A program made the position numbers and the translations under genes. The notes beneath the pieces are model-generated. The model was not told the origin of the DNA and made no database searches. It saw only the letters and a list, made by a program, of their open reading frames with translations. Of a DNA stretch of 64,000 bases, positions 47,729 to 56,627 are shown piece by piece. How positions within the stretch are numbered: position 1 is the stretch's first letter; every line of letters starts with the position of its first letter. The DNA is taken from the NCBI GenBank assembly GCA_018818165.1, contig JAHISP010000071.1, forward strand, positions 124,001 through 188,000, written 5' to 3'. Source of the stretch: Bacteroidota bacterium (GTDB taxonomy: Bacteria > Bacteroidota > Ignavibacteria > Ignavibacteriales > Melioribacteraceae).

Positions 47729-47742
47729 ATAACTTAAGTTAT
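47729..47742. repeat. 14-bp perfect palindrome in the sigma factor leader
   Basis: ATAACTTAAGTTAT is a perfect palindrome 54 bp before the start codon of the sigma factor gene. It may be an operator or a short RNA hairpin; nothing in the sequence decides between them. Confidence 0.45.
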
Positions 47743-47796
47743 ATAATATATTTCTTTTATTATTTATAGCATGTGTGAATTTTTTCGGAGGTTCTC

Positions 47797-48651
47797 TTGA
47801 AGATTTCAAAACAATATACAAGCCATGATAGTAAAGCCCTTGACAGGTATCTACTTGAAATAAGTAAAGTAGATCTAATTTCACAGGACGAAGAAATTAA
47901 ACTAGCAAAAGAAATTAAAAATGGTGATGAAAAAGCGTTTGAAAGACTTGTAAATTCTAATCTACGCTTTGTTGTTACGGTTGCTAAACAATATCAAAAC
48001 CAAGGTCTTTCATTAGGAGATTTAATTAATGAAGGTAATATTGGATTAATAAAAGCTGCTAGACGGTTTGATGAGACGCGAGGATTCAAATTTATCTCAT
48101 ATGCTGTTTGGTGGATTAGACAATCGGTTTTACAGGCATTAGGAGAGAATGGAAGAATAGTTCGCCTTCCTCTTAATAGAATTGGAATTCTTAGTAAAAT
48201 AAAATATTTTAATACTGAATTTGAGCAAGAAAATGGTAGAGAACCTTCTTCGTCAGAAATAGCAGATAAATTAAAAGTTGATGCTAATGAAATATTAGAA
48301 GCACTTCAAATATCTTCAAGAAATGTTTCACTTGATGCACCGGTTACTGAAGGAGAAGAAAATAATTTATTAGGTGTATTATCTAATACAATTAACTCTG
48401 AGCCTGATGAAAATTTAATTGTTGATTCCCTTAAACAAGAAATAGAAAGCTCACTCAAATCATTATCAGAAAGAGAAGCAGATGTTTTGAAACTTTATTT
48501 TGGATTAGGTTTAGACTATCCACTTACTCTTGAGGATATTGGGGACAAATTTAACTTAACTCGTGAAAGAGTTAGGCAAATTAAGGAAAAGGCAATAAGA
48601 AGATTGCGCCATAAAAAACGATCAAATACTTTAAGAAAATATTTAGGTTAA
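47797..48651 (+). CDS. rpoD: Primary sigma factor (RpoD/SigA, short Bacteroidota-type)
   Basis: This 284-residue protein is a group 1 sigma factor without region 1.1 and without the non-conserved insert, the compact form found in Bacteroidota and Chlorobiota. Region 1.2 (ALDRYLLEISKVDLISQDEE), region 2 (NSNLRFVVTVAKQYQNQGLS, RFDETRGFKFISYAVWWIRQ), region 3 and region 4 (LTLEDIGDKFNLTRERVRQI, KEKAIRRLRH) are complete. The start is TTG preceded by CGGAGG. It would read the TTG-N19-21-TAnnTTTG promoters seen in this window. A sigma of the stress group is less likely given the region 1.2 match. Confidence 0.93.
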   Translation: MKISKQYTSHDSKALDRYLLEISKVDLISQDEEIKLAKEIKNGDEKAFERLVNSNLRFVVTVAKQYQNQGLSLGDLINEGNIGLIKAARRFDETRGFKFISYAVWWIRQSVLQALGENGRIVRLPLNRIGILSKIKYFNTEFEQENGREPSSSEIADKLKVDANEILEALQISSRNVSLDAPVTEGEENNLLGVLSNTINSEPDENLIVDSLKQEIESSLKSLSEREADVLKLYFGLGLDYPLTLEDIGDKFNLTRERVRQIKEKAIRRLRHKKRSNTLRKYLG

Positions 48652-48658
48652 AATTAGT

Positions 48659-49303
48659 ATGTTTTTCTTAAAATATTTAATTATTTCAGTAGCTTCATTA
48701 TTGCTGTTTTCTTGCACCTCTACAAGTATTGAGCAAAGATATAACAAACAAACAGCAAAACTTGATACTTTAAATACTACCCCAAGATTTTCATCTGATA
48801 ATGATGAATTACTTTTGAAAAATGAATTTGATATTGAACCTATTGAAGACAATCCAGTTGATGTAAACAAATTTCTTGAAAAAAGTACTAATCAATATAG
48901 TACATCAATGGAGCTTTCAGAAAGGGATAAAGTAATGATTGAAATTGTTAAGTATTTAAATACTCCGTACCATTATGGAGGAAGTGACAATTTTGGAATT
49001 GATTGTTCAGCCTTCACCAAAAATGTTTTTTTAGAATCCCTTAATTACAACTTGCCGAGAACTGCAAATCAACAATTTAATGAGGGTGAAAAAATATTAA
49101 ATAAAAATTCTCTAAAATTTGGAGATTTAGTGTTTTTTAATACAACCAAAAGTAGTTATCCTGGTCATGTTGGAATTTATATTGGAGAAGATTTATTTGC
49201 CCATGCAAGTTTTTCTCAAGGAGTTACCGTTTCATCGATGGAAAGTGATTATTTTAAGAAAAGATATATTGGTGCAACGCGAAATGTTCAAATAATGGAA
49301 TAA
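48659..49303 (+). CDS. NlpC/P60 family lipoprotein (cell-wall peptidase)
   Basis: The 214-residue protein starts with a lipoprotein signal (SVASLLLFSC, lipidated Cys19), so it sits at the periplasmic side of a membrane. After a ~70-residue linker comes the NlpC/P60 domain with the catalytic Cys116 (GIDCSAFT), His170 (YPGHVGIYIG) and a third polar residue, His182 (FAHASFSQG). Such enzymes cut peptide bonds in peptidoglycan, typically D-Glu-diaminopimelate. It begins seven bases after the sigma factor stop, so it may be read from the same transcript. Confidence 0.9.
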   Translation: MFFLKYLIISVASLLLFSCTSTSIEQRYNKQTAKLDTLNTTPRFSSDNDELLLKNEFDIEPIEDNPVDVNKFLEKSTNQYSTSMELSERDKVMIEIVKYLNTPYHYGGSDNFGIDCSAFTKNVFLESLNYNLPRTANQQFNEGEKILNKNSLKFGDLVFFNTTKSSYPGHVGIYIGEDLFAHASFSQGVTVSSMESDYFKKRYIGATRNVQIME

Positions 49304-49326
49304 TAAATAATAGTCTGTAAAGATTT

Positions 49327-49968
49327 TTGGGAATAGTGATTAAAAAATATATTGACATAAATAATTGGAAAAGAAAAGAGCATTATGAATTTTTTTCAAA
49401 ATATGATGAGCCATTTTGGGGAGTAGTTTCAGAAATTGACTGCACAGAAGCGTATGAAAAATCAAAGGAAAATGTTTTTTCATTCTTTTTATATTATTTA
49501 CATAAATCCATACTTGCACTAAATGAAATTGAGGAATTTAAATACAGAATTAGGGATGGTAAAATTATTGTGTTTGATAAAATTAACGTAGCAACAACTA
49601 TTGGAAGACCTGACGAGACATTTGGCTACTCATTTATTGAATATGAAAAGGATTTCAATAAATTTTTAATTTTAGCAAATAATGAGATATTGAGGATTAA
49701 TAATTCTACAGGGCTTAGCTTAACTGAAAATTCTAAAAGATTAGATGTAATTCATTATTCTTCATTGCCATGGACAAAATTTACAGGATTATCACATGCA
49801 AGAGATTTTAAAAATCTTGATTCAATTCCAAAAGTTGTTTTTGGAAAATTCATGATTGTAAACGGTAGGAAAATTATGAATGTGTCTTTGAATGCTCATC
49901 ATGGTTTAGCTGATGGAATACATGCAGCTAAATTTTTTGAATTGTTCCAAAAACTTATGAATGAATAA
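49327..49968 (+). CDS. Chloramphenicol acetyltransferase-like protein (CAT fold)
   Basis: The 213-residue protein has the type A CAT architecture, with the active-site motif HHGLADG (residues 191-197; family pattern HHxxxDG) near the C-terminus. Earlier CAT-like segments are FWGVVSEIDCTEAYEKSKE, FSFFLYYLHKSILALNEIEE and FKYRIRDGKIIVFDKI. Chromosomal members are usually acyltransferases of unknown substrate, so chloramphenicol resistance should not be assumed. The start is uncertain: TTG at 49327 or GTG at 49336. It lies between the NlpC/P60 and carbonic anhydrase genes, with short gaps. Confidence 0.85.
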   Translation: MGIVIKKYIDINNWKRKEHYEFFSKYDEPFWGVVSEIDCTEAYEKSKENVFSFFLYYLHKSILALNEIEEFKYRIRDGKIIVFDKINVATTIGRPDETFGYSFIEYEKDFNKFLILANNEILRINNSTGLSLTENSKRLDVIHYSSLPWTKFTGLSHARDFKNLDSIPKVVFGKFMIVNGRKIMNVSLNAHHGLADGIHAAKFFELFQKLMNE

Positions 49969-49997
49969 AATATTTAATAAACAATAAAGGAGATATA

Positions 49998-50822
49998 ATG
50001 AAAAAATTTTTAATAAAAAGTTTATTTGTATTTGCTTTAACACTATTAGTGTTTTCATGTGACAATTCAAAAATTGAAGATAAATCTATGTCATCTGATA
50101 AACATGAGGGTACACATGTTAAAAAACAAGATTGCAATGATGTTCATTGGTCACACCATGAGGGAGAAGAAGGACCTGCACATTGGAAGGATTTATGTGA
50201 TGCTTTTGCAGCATGCGGTGGACAAGCACAATCACCAATTAATATCGTAACAAATGAAACTAGTGTTGGAACTAATTTGAATCAAATACAAATTCATTAT
50301 GATTCAACCCCTGTTGATATTATTAATAATGGTCATACTGTGCAATTTAATGTTTCTGGAAATAATACAATTACTCTTGGCGAAAAAGAATACAAACTAT
50401 TACAATTTCATTATCATGCTGCAAGTGAACACACAATTAATGGAAATCACTATCCAATAGAAGTTCATTTTGTAAATCAATATTCTGATTCAGATTATTC
50501 GGTTGTTGGTGCCATGTTTGAGGAAGGAACCGCTAATGAATTATTCACCGAATATTTAGCAGAATTTCCTGAAAGCAAAGGTGAGTATACTTCTGAAAAT
50601 ACAATAGATTTGGAAAAGCTTTTACCATCCAATCTGGATTATTACTATTATATCGGTTCTTTAACAACTCCACCGTGTTCTGAAATTGTAAATTGGTATG
50701 TGTTAAAAACTCCTATCAAAGCATCAAAAGAACAAATAGAGAAATTTGCTGGGATATTGCACCATAATTATAGACCAGTAATGCCTTTGAATGATAGGAA
50801 AGTTTTAAGTTACAATAAATAG
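49998..50822 (+). CDS. Alpha-class carbonic anhydrase, lipoprotein
   Basis: This enzyme hydrates CO2 to bicarbonate. The 274-residue protein has a lipoprotein signal ending VFSC (Cys21), so it is periplasmic or surface-exposed. The alpha-CA domain shows QSPINI (78-83), the zinc ligands His138 and His140 (QFHYHAASEH) and His157 (EVHFV), and the C-terminal LTTPPCSEIVNWYVL. A His-rich linker (residues ~36-62) lies between the anchor and the domain. AAGGAGATATA precedes the ATG. The length is normal for bacterial alpha enzymes with a spacer. Confidence 0.95.
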   Translation: MKKFLIKSLFVFALTLLVFSCDNSKIEDKSMSSDKHEGTHVKKQDCNDVHWSHHEGEEGPAHWKDLCDAFAACGGQAQSPINIVTNETSVGTNLNQIQIHYDSTPVDIINNGHTVQFNVSGNNTITLGEKEYKLLQFHYHAASEHTINGNHYPIEVHFVNQYSDSDYSVVGAMFEEGTANELFTEYLAEFPESKGEYTSENTIDLEKLLPSNLDYYYYIGSLTTPPCSEIVNWYVLKTPIKASKEQIEKFAGILHHNYRPVMPLNDRKVLSYNK

Positions 50823-50864
50823 AAATAAATTATTGTTGAATAGATTTATTTTTTCAAATATAAT

Positions 50865-50890
50865 TTGGGTGGAATTTAGCTTCCACCCAA
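50865..50890. terminator. Hairpin terminator between converging genes
   Basis: A perfect 10-bp stem (TTGGGTGGAA with its complement, 50865-50874 and 50881-50890) closes the six-base loop TTTAGC. It lies between the carbonic anhydrase and lysJ stops. Neither side has a long T-tract, so efficiency is uncertain. Confidence 0.6.
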
Positions 50891-50893
50891 TAA

Positions 50894-52048
50894 TTACTTT
50901 AGAATTCTATTTAATACTTCAGCAACTTTATCTAATTGTTCATAAGTAATAACAGCGGGAGGAAGCATACGTAATACAATTTTACCTGCTGGCATTGCTA
51001 AAATATTTTCTTCCATTAATTGTTGTAAAATTGGTTGAACTTTTTCTTTTAGTTCAATTCCAATCATTAAACCTTTATGTCTAACTTCCCTAACTTTTGA
51101 AAGTTCATCTACATTTAATTTACTAACAAAGTAATCACCTTTTTCTTTAGCTTGTTTTGCTAGGTTGGTTTCTTGCATAAATGTAATGGCAGCTAAACCA
51201 GCAGCAGACGCAAGTGGATTTCCACCAAAAGTTGTTCCATGCTGACCAAATCCTATTTTAACTTTATCTGAACAAATAGCAGCACCAACAGGAAATCCAC
51301 CAGCGATACCTTTGGCAACTGTTAAAATATCGGCATCAATTCCAAAATGTTCAATTGCAAACATTTTTCCTGTTCTGCAAAATCCAGATTGAATTTCATC
51401 AATAATCAATAATATGTTATTTTTATAACAAAGAGAGCGAACTCCTTCAAGATATGCTTGCGATGCAATATTAATTCCACCTTCTCCTTGAATTACCTCC
51501 AAAATTATTCCAGCAGTTTTTTCGGTAATGGCTTCTTCCATTTTTTCAAGATTATTAAATGGAACAAATGAAAAACCGGGCACAAGTGGCTCAAATGGTG
51601 TTCGGTATTCTTCTTTGTGTGTTCCGCTCAAAGCTCCCATTGTTCGTCCATGAAATCCTTTCATGGTTGTTATAAAATCAGTTTTACCAGTTGAAACTCG
51701 TGTAAACTTTATTGCCGCTTCCATTGCTTCCGTTCCAGAATTTGTAAGAAACGAACGTTTTAAATTTGCTGGAGTAATTTCATTTAATTTTTCTAGGAAC
51801 AATGCTCGAGTATCATTATAAAAAACACAAGCATTTGTGATAAGTGTTTCAGCTTGTTTTGTTATTGCTTTAACTACGTCTGGATTTGAGTGACCGATTG
51901 TAGCAACACCAATACCAGCTGCACAATCTATAAATTCATTACCTTTTTCATCCCAGACTGTTGCATCTTTACCTTTTACAATAACTAAATCTCGTTTTGG
52001 ATAAACTGCAACTTCATAATTGTCAATTAATTCTCTAAAATTTCTCAT
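50894..52048 (-). CDS. lysJ: [LysW]-aminoadipate semialdehyde/glutamate semialdehyde transaminase
   Basis: This class III PLP aminotransferase (384 residues) resembles ArgD/acetylornithine aminotransferase. It has [56 protein letters not shown], and the PLP lysine in [13 protein letters not shown]. Because it is the last gene of a LysW operon and overlaps lysZ by four bases (ATGA), its likely role is LysJ, which transaminates LysW-bound aminoadipate semialdehyde to LysW-lysine. It may also serve the arginine route (ArgD). Sequence alone cannot separate the two. Confidence 0.88.
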   Translation of the reverse strand: MRNFRELIDNYEVAVYPKRDLVIVKGKDATVWDEKGNEFIDCAAGIGVATIGHSNPDVVKAITKQAETLITNACVFYNDTRALFLEKLNEITPANLKRSFLTNSGTEAMEAAIKFTRVSTGKTDFITTMKGFHGRTMGALSGTHKEEYRTPFEPLVPGFSFVPFNNLEKMEEAITEKTAGIILEVIQGEGGINIASQAYLEGVRSLCYKNNILLIIDEIQSGFCRTGKMFAIEHFGIDADILTVAKGIAGGFPVGAAICSDKVKIGFGQHGTTFGGNPLASAAGLAAITFMQETNLAKQAKEKGDYFVSKLNVDELSKVREVRHKGLMIGIELKEKVQPILQQLMEENILAMPAGKIVLRMLPPAVITYEQLDKVAEVLNRILK

Positions 52049-52836
52049 TGGATTATGGTTCCTTCACCATTTATTGCATTTGTAATTGGATTATTTTTTC
52101 GACCATCACAAATGTAAACAGAAGTTTTACCGCTTTCAAATAGTTTAGTAAGCGCTTTCATTTTTCTTTTCATTCTTCCATCAACTTGTGTTTCCCGTTG
52201 TTTTACTTCTTCTTTTGAAATTACTTTTACAACAGAATTTGGATTATTTACGTCATCTAAAAATCCAGGAGCTTCTATCAATTGGAAAATTCTATCTGCA
52301 TCCAAAGATTCTTTTAACAAAGCAACAATGTCATCATTCTCAGAACTTATAGCAAAATTATTTTCATCAATTATTGGAACAGTAATAACAGGCACATATC
52401 CATTGCTAATTAGCAACTGTAGTAATGCTATATTAATGGTTTTGGGCTTTCCAGAAAAATCTCTTACTATTTTAAGTTTCCCATCTTCCTTTATTTTTAT
52501 TCCTTTATTTCTTTGTCCTTCAATTAATTTTCCATCAACGCCAGTTAAACCAATTGCATTTATTCCAACTTGCTGGCACATTTCTACAATTCGTTTGTTT
52601 CTCAGCCCTGCGTAAGACATCATCATAATATCCAAAGCTTCGCTATCGCTATACACGGATGAATATCCGGAAGCTGAAAGTAGAACCTTTTTTTCGTAGT
52701 GTAATTTATTTGCTATTTCATCGCGCAAAGCATTTGCACCATGAACTATTATAAATTCATCTTCCAAGTTTACCAAGTCTTCAATAATAGCTTCCAAATT
52801 AATTTGTTCACCACCACCAATTTTAATAATTGTCAT
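52045..52836 (-). CDS. lysZ: [LysW]-aminoadipate kinase
   Basis: The 263-residue protein belongs to the amino acid kinase family (ArgB-like). It has the N-terminal TIIKIGGGEQI, the substrate loop FIIVHGANALRDEI, ASGYSSVYSDSEALDIMMMS and the central GINAIGLTGVDGKLIEG. LysZ phosphorylates the side-chain carboxylate of LysW-bound aminoadipate. The assignment rests on the operon with lysW, lysX and lysY. It overlaps the amidotransferase upstream (ATGA) and lysJ downstream (ATGA), so the three are translationally coupled. An ArgB role on LysW-glutamate is the alternative. Confidence 0.88.
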   Translation of the reverse strand: MTIIKIGGGEQINLEAIIEDLVNLEDEFIIVHGANALRDEIANKLHYEKKVLLSASGYSSVYSDSEALDIMMMSYAGLRNKRIVEMCQQVGINAIGLTGVDGKLIEGQRNKGIKIKEDGKLKIVRDFSGKPKTINIALLQLLISNGYVPVITVPIIDENNFAISSENDDIVALLKESLDADRIFQLIEAPGFLDDVNNPNSVVKVISKEEVKQRETQVDGRMKRKMKALTKLFESGKTSVYICDGRKNNPITNAINGEGTIIQ

Positions 52837-53471
52837 TTAAATACTCCACTTGAGTTATTGTCTATTTTATTCCAACCTGTTTCATTAGGATAAACTTGAG
52901 AGCATATTACTAGTTCTGTCCCGTTTTGCTTATAATGCATTTGAAAATAATCTTCGTCTTCATTGAAGAGGGAAGAATAATATACTTTTTCTTTATCCGT
53001 TATTATTATGTTCATAGCTCTTATATAACTGGATTTTTTATTAATTATCTCAATTGCTTTTGGAAGTGCAGCTTTCATACCGATAGAATCAAATCGCTTA
53101 ACGAAATTAAAAATTTTTTCAGCTCCAATTCTTCCATCAGCTTTAATTTTAACTCCTCGAAGTTCGCCATTAAAAATAAAAACATACTTGTCATCAAAAA
53201 ATGGCATATTATTTTCAACGATTATATCTTTATCCTCAAAAGCACTACGAGCATGGACGATTAATCTATTTGTTTTTCCAAACTGATTTATATCATCATC
53301 CCATATTGGCTTTATGTTTTTATAATGAATCCAATTATTATTATCTAAATAACTACATCCCCAACCATGACCTTGAAATTCCTTGCTATTCTTGGCAATT
53401 ATGGAAAACTTATTTAAATGCCCTTCAATAATAAATTCATTTTCTGATTTTACAAATAGTAATCGGCACAC
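52833..53471 (-). CDS. Class II glutamine amidotransferase-like protein within the lysine operon
   Basis: The 212-residue protein has the Ntn-type class II amidotransferase fold (GATase_4/YafJ-like). It begins MCRLLFVKSE, so Cys2 becomes the N-terminal nucleophile after Met removal. It also has EFQGHGWGCSYLD, LIVHARSAFED and FIFNGELRGV, the usual glutamine-binding parts. Such enzymes hydrolyse gamma-glutamyl amides. It stands alone, without a synthase domain. It lies 15 bp after lysY and overlaps lysZ by four bases, so it belongs to the LysW operon. No known step of LysW-dependent lysine synthesis needs it, and its substrate is unknown. Confidence 0.82.
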   Translation of the reverse strand: MCRLLFVKSENEFIIEGHLNKFSIIAKNSKEFQGHGWGCSYLDNNNWIHYKNIKPIWDDDINQFGKTNRLIVHARSAFEDKDIIVENNMPFFDDKYVFIFNGELRGVKIKADGRIGAEKIFNFVKRFDSIGMKAALPKAIEIINKKSSYIRAMNIIITDKEKVYYSSLFNEDEDYFQMHYKQNGTELVICSQVYPNETGWNKIDNNSSGVFK

Positions 53472-53486
53472 AATAATTCCTTAAAA

Positions 53487-54533
53487 TTAAATTGGATAAA
53501 GTCCAGTAAACTCAAGCCCTAGAGTTTCATCAAAACCAAACATTATATTAAAAGCTTGAAGAGCTTGTCCAGCAGCACCTTTCATCAAATTGTCAATTGC
53601 ACTTATAACAACAAGGCGATTTGAATATGGATCTCTTTCAAAGCCAATGTCACAGTAATTTGTTCCAATGCAAAGCTTTGGATCTGGGTAACGATAATTT
53701 CCTTCTTTCTCCTTAATAATTCGGATAAAAGGCTCATCTCCATAAGCTTGTCTATAGATTTGCCAAATATCTTTTTCAGTCAAATCTTCCTTTAAGAAAA
53801 CGTGACTTGTTGCCAGTGTTCCTCTAACCATATCTGTAGAAGTTGCAGAAAAGTGAATTTGAATTTTTTCATTAAAAGAAAGTTCTTGAATAATTTCAGC
53901 TGCATGTCTGTGTCCAGTTGGTTTGTATGAACGCAGCGAACCAGTTCTTTCAGGATGGTGAGTTGCAAAGGATGATTTTTTACCGCCTTCACTTGTTCCA
54001 ACTTTTACTTCAACAACTGTCCTATCAATTTCCACTAATCCATTTTTATATAAAGGATAAAGTCCAAGAATAGTAGTTGTTGCGTTACAGCCAGCACTTG
54101 AAATATATTTAGCATCTTTCATTTTATCCCGATGTAATTCGGGAATTCCATAAACGAATTTGTTTAGCAACTCTGGATTTACGTGTGTCTGTTTATACCA
54201 TTTCTCAAATTCTTTAACATCATTTAATCTAAAATCACCACTGAGATCAATAATTTTATCGGCAATATTTATAAATTCATTCATCTTTTTCATCGATTCA
54301 CCATGCGGCGTGCAAAGAAAAAGTAAATCAGTTTTTTCTAATTCATCCACAGCACAAAATTTGAGGTTTGTTGCTTTTCGTAAGTTTGGATGAGCTTTGT
54401 GAGCAAATTTTCCGTAGTAAGAACTTGATGTAATTTGCTGAATATTAATATTTGGATGCGAAATTAACAACCTCAATAATTCACCACCAGTATAACCTGA
54501 TGCTCCAATAATTGAAACATTTATTTTTCCCAT
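53487..54533 (-). CDS. lysY: [LysW]-aminoadipate 6-phosphate/glutamyl-phosphate reductase
   Basis: LysY reduces the LysW-bound acyl phosphate to the semialdehyde with NADPH. The 348-residue protein is ArgC-like: NVSIIGASGYTGGELLRLLI (NADP-binding, residues 4-23), the catalytic Cys in KYISSAGCNATTTILGLYPL, and EVKVGTSEGGKKSSFATHHP. The ATG at 54533 lies two bases after the end of lysX and fits the family start. An in-frame TTG six codons earlier would overlap lysX. The neighbours lysX and lysW make a LysY role more likely than plain ArgC. Confidence 0.9.
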   Translation of the reverse strand: MGKINVSIIGASGYTGGELLRLLISHPNINIQQITSSSYYGKFAHKAHPNLRKATNLKFCAVDELEKTDLLFLCTPHGESMKKMNEFINIADKIIDLSGDFRLNDVKEFEKWYKQTHVNPELLNKFVYGIPELHRDKMKDAKYISSAGCNATTTILGLYPLYKNGLVEIDRTVVEVKVGTSEGGKKSSFATHHPERTGSLRSYKPTGHRHAAEIIQELSFNEKIQIHFSATSTDMVRGTLATSHVFLKEDLTEKDIWQIYRQAYGDEPFIRIIKEKEGNYRYPDPKLCIGTNYCDIGFERDPYSNRLVVISAIDNLMKGAAGQALQAFNIMFGFDETLGLEFTGLYPI

Positions 54534-54534
54534 T

Positions 54535-55386
54535 TTAATTCTCTCTGCCAACTTTTAACACATAATCAACAATTAGTTTAGGAATATCCACTCCGGTTGT
54601 TGTGATGCTGTTTTTAAATTCCATTGTATAATTAACTTCGTTTACCATAAGTTCATTATTCTTTGTTTCAAAAAGATCAATAGCAACAATACCGCCACCA
54701 ACTGCTTTTGCTGCTGCAACAGAAAGATTTGCAATTTCTTCCGTAACCTCACATTTAGTAGCAGTTGCACCTTTTGCTGTATTTGTTATCCAGTGTTCAG
54801 AACCACGATAAATAGCAGCAATGCATGTATCACCGATAACAAAACTTCTAATATCACGTCCTTCTTTTTTATCCACATATTTTTGAATATAAAATATTGA
54901 ATGATGATATGTTCCTAAAACTGTTTTGTGTTCAAGAATGGATTCTGCAGCATCACGGTCATTAATTTTTGAAAGCAATCTTCCCCAAGAACCAACGGCT
55001 GGTTTTAGCACAACTGGATATCCCATTTCTTCAATTGCCTCTAAAGCAGAAGTTTCTGTAAATGCAATTTTTATTTCTGGTTGTGGTATGTTATTATCAC
55101 GTAACGCAGAAGATGTTAACAGTTTATCTCCGCAAATGGTTGCAACCTTAAATGAATTAACACATTTAACCCCAGCACTTTCAAATAGTTTAATTGAATG
55201 AAGTGCTCTTGAGTGATTGATTGAACGTTCAATTAAAACATCAAGATCTGATTCATTTTTATTTAAATCGAAAATTAAATTCCTATCATCAATCATTATC
55301 AATTCAACATCTTCGCGTTTATTAAATTCTTCAATTAAAAATTTTTCCTCTTTTCTTATAAGTGAATGTAAAAATCCAACTCTCAT
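54535..55386 (-). CDS. lysX: [LysW]-aminoadipate/glutamate ligase (LysX/ArgX family)
   Basis: This 283-residue ATP-grasp protein (RimK-like) is the ligase that attaches the alpha-amino group of aminoadipate, or glutamate, to the C-terminal Glu of LysW. Visible parts are [20 protein letters not shown], the ATP-binding [23 protein letters not shown]-like [18 protein letters not shown], and the metal-binding end [20 protein letters not shown] followed by NYTMEFKN. The start ATG at 55386 has AAGGAGAAAACC upstream. Whether it prefers aminoadipate or glutamate, or uses both, cannot be read reliably here. Confidence 0.9.
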   Translation of the reverse strand: MRVGFLHSLIRKEEKFLIEEFNKREDVELIMIDDRNLIFDLNKNESDLDVLIERSINHSRALHSIKLFESAGVKCVNSFKVATICGDKLLTSSALRDNNIPQPEIKIAFTETSALEAIEEMGYPVVLKPAVGSWGRLLSKINDRDAAESILEHKTVLGTYHHSIFYIQKYVDKKEGRDIRSFVIGDTCIAAIYRGSEHWITNTAKGATATKCEVTEEIANLSVAAAKAVGGGIVAIDLFETKNNELMVNEVNYTMEFKNSITTTGVDIPKLIVDYVLKVGREN

Positions 55387-55459
55387 GGTTTTCTCCTTGA
55401 TTTAGTCTTTCTTGTTTGAATGTTAAAAAATGTAGATATAAGAAAAGCACTAAATAAAA

Positions 55460-56626
55460 TTACTTAGACTTCTGCTTATGTTTGTAGTTTTGTTTTATAA
55501 AGTGAACAATATGTGGAAGTTCAGTTAATTCAACTACTTTTCCTTTTTGTCCAATGTTTTTTACTTGAGCTAAAACTTCTAATTGAAGTTCTGGAGATAA
55601 TTTTGTTTCACCAATAAAAGATAGTGCATATTTAATTGAAGCAATTCCAGACATATGATCGAGTGAAAATGTCCTTTCTTTGCCAAGAAGTTGTGGGTCT
55701 AAGCTTTCGTAATGTGTGGGATTTATTGCCGCCGCATGTGTGTGAACTCCAGCGCAGTGAGTGAAAGCATGTTTTCCAATAATTGGATAATTGCCGGGAA
55801 TGGGAACTCCAGAGTGTGAACTTACAAATTGATAAAGTTCGTCCAGCTTGTCCAATTTCCAATTGTTTAAACCAAAATCTGCTGTAAGTACCATCATTAT
55901 TTGGGCTAAATCAACAATTCCGGCTCGTTCGCCTAAACCAAGAACTGATGCATCAATAATTTCAGCTCCAGCGCGATATGCATCCAAGGCATTTGCAAGA
56001 GCAAAACCACGATCGTTGTGGCAATGAACTGCAATTTTAGGATTTAATCCTCTTGAGTTTAATTCATATTTTAATTTGGATATATAATCGAACATACTTC
56101 TGTCTGTTCCGGGAATCATATATCCAGTTGTATCGGCAACACTAATAATATCAGCACCTGCTTCAACAGCAGCAATGGAAACAGCAACAACATTGCTAAA
56201 CTCTGAGCGAACAGTATCTTCTGGTGTATATCTGATAATTATATCTGGGTTTTGACTTTTTGCAAATTTAATTACATCAGTAATTTGTATAATAGCCTCA
56301 GCTAAATCCTTTTTGAAAACAGTATTTAGTCTGTCGTCAGAAACACAATAGAAAATACCAATGAAATCAACTCCACAATTTAATGCAAGTTGAACATCAT
56401 CTTTTAATGAGCGAGCGTGAGCTCCAACAATTGCTTTAAAATTATTATGAGCAATTATTTGCACAGAATCATGAATTTCTTGTGTCACTGAAGGATGACC
56501 AGTTTCAATTATATCAACACCTATGTCATCAAGCATTTTTGCAATAGCAAGCTTTATATGCTTATCAAAATATACACCTGGAGTTTGTTCACCTTCACGT
56601 AATGTTGAGTCAAGTATTTGAAGCAA
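55460..56626 (-). CDS. lysS: Homocitrate synthase
   Basis: This DRE-TIM enzyme condenses 2-oxoglutarate and acetyl-CoA to homocitrate, the first step of alpha-aminoadipate lysine synthesis. The 388-residue protein starts LQILDSTLREGEQTPGVYFD, followed by ETGHPSVTQEIHDSVQ, and has the metal site IAVHCHNDRGFALANALDAY. The HxH and Arg residues of the active site are present. GHPSV is typical of homocitrate rather than isopropylmalate synthases. The start is TTG (56626), one base after the lysW stop codon. NifV is the alternative name, but no nif genes are present and the LysW context favours lysine synthesis. Confidence 0.88.
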   Translation of the reverse strand: MLQILDSTLREGEQTPGVYFDKHIKLAIAKMLDDIGVDIIETGHPSVTQEIHDSVQIIAHNNFKAIVGAHARSLKDDVQLALNCGVDFIGIFYCVSDDRLNTVFKKDLAEAIIQITDVIKFAKSQNPDIIIRYTPEDTVRSEFSNVVAVSIAAVEAGADIISVADTTGYMIPGTDRSMFDYISKLKYELNSRGLNPKIAVHCHNDRGFALANALDAYRAGAEIIDASVLGLGERAGIVDLAQIMMVLTADFGLNNWKLDKLDELYQFVSSHSGVPIPGNYPIIGKHAFTHCAGVHTHAAAINPTHYESLDPQLLGKERTFSLDHMSGIASIKYALSFIGETKLSPELQLEVLAQVKNIGQKGKVVELTELPHIVHFIKQNYKHKQKSK

Positions 56627-56627
56627 A

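Noticed and set aside
49327-49968. CAT-like gene as a mobile antibiotic-resistance gene
   Set aside because: There is no mobile element or change in base composition, and chromosomal CAT-fold proteins often have other substrates.
55460-56626. Homocitrate synthase as NifV of nitrogen fixation
   Set aside because: The window has no nif genes, and the gene abuts lysW in a lysine operon.
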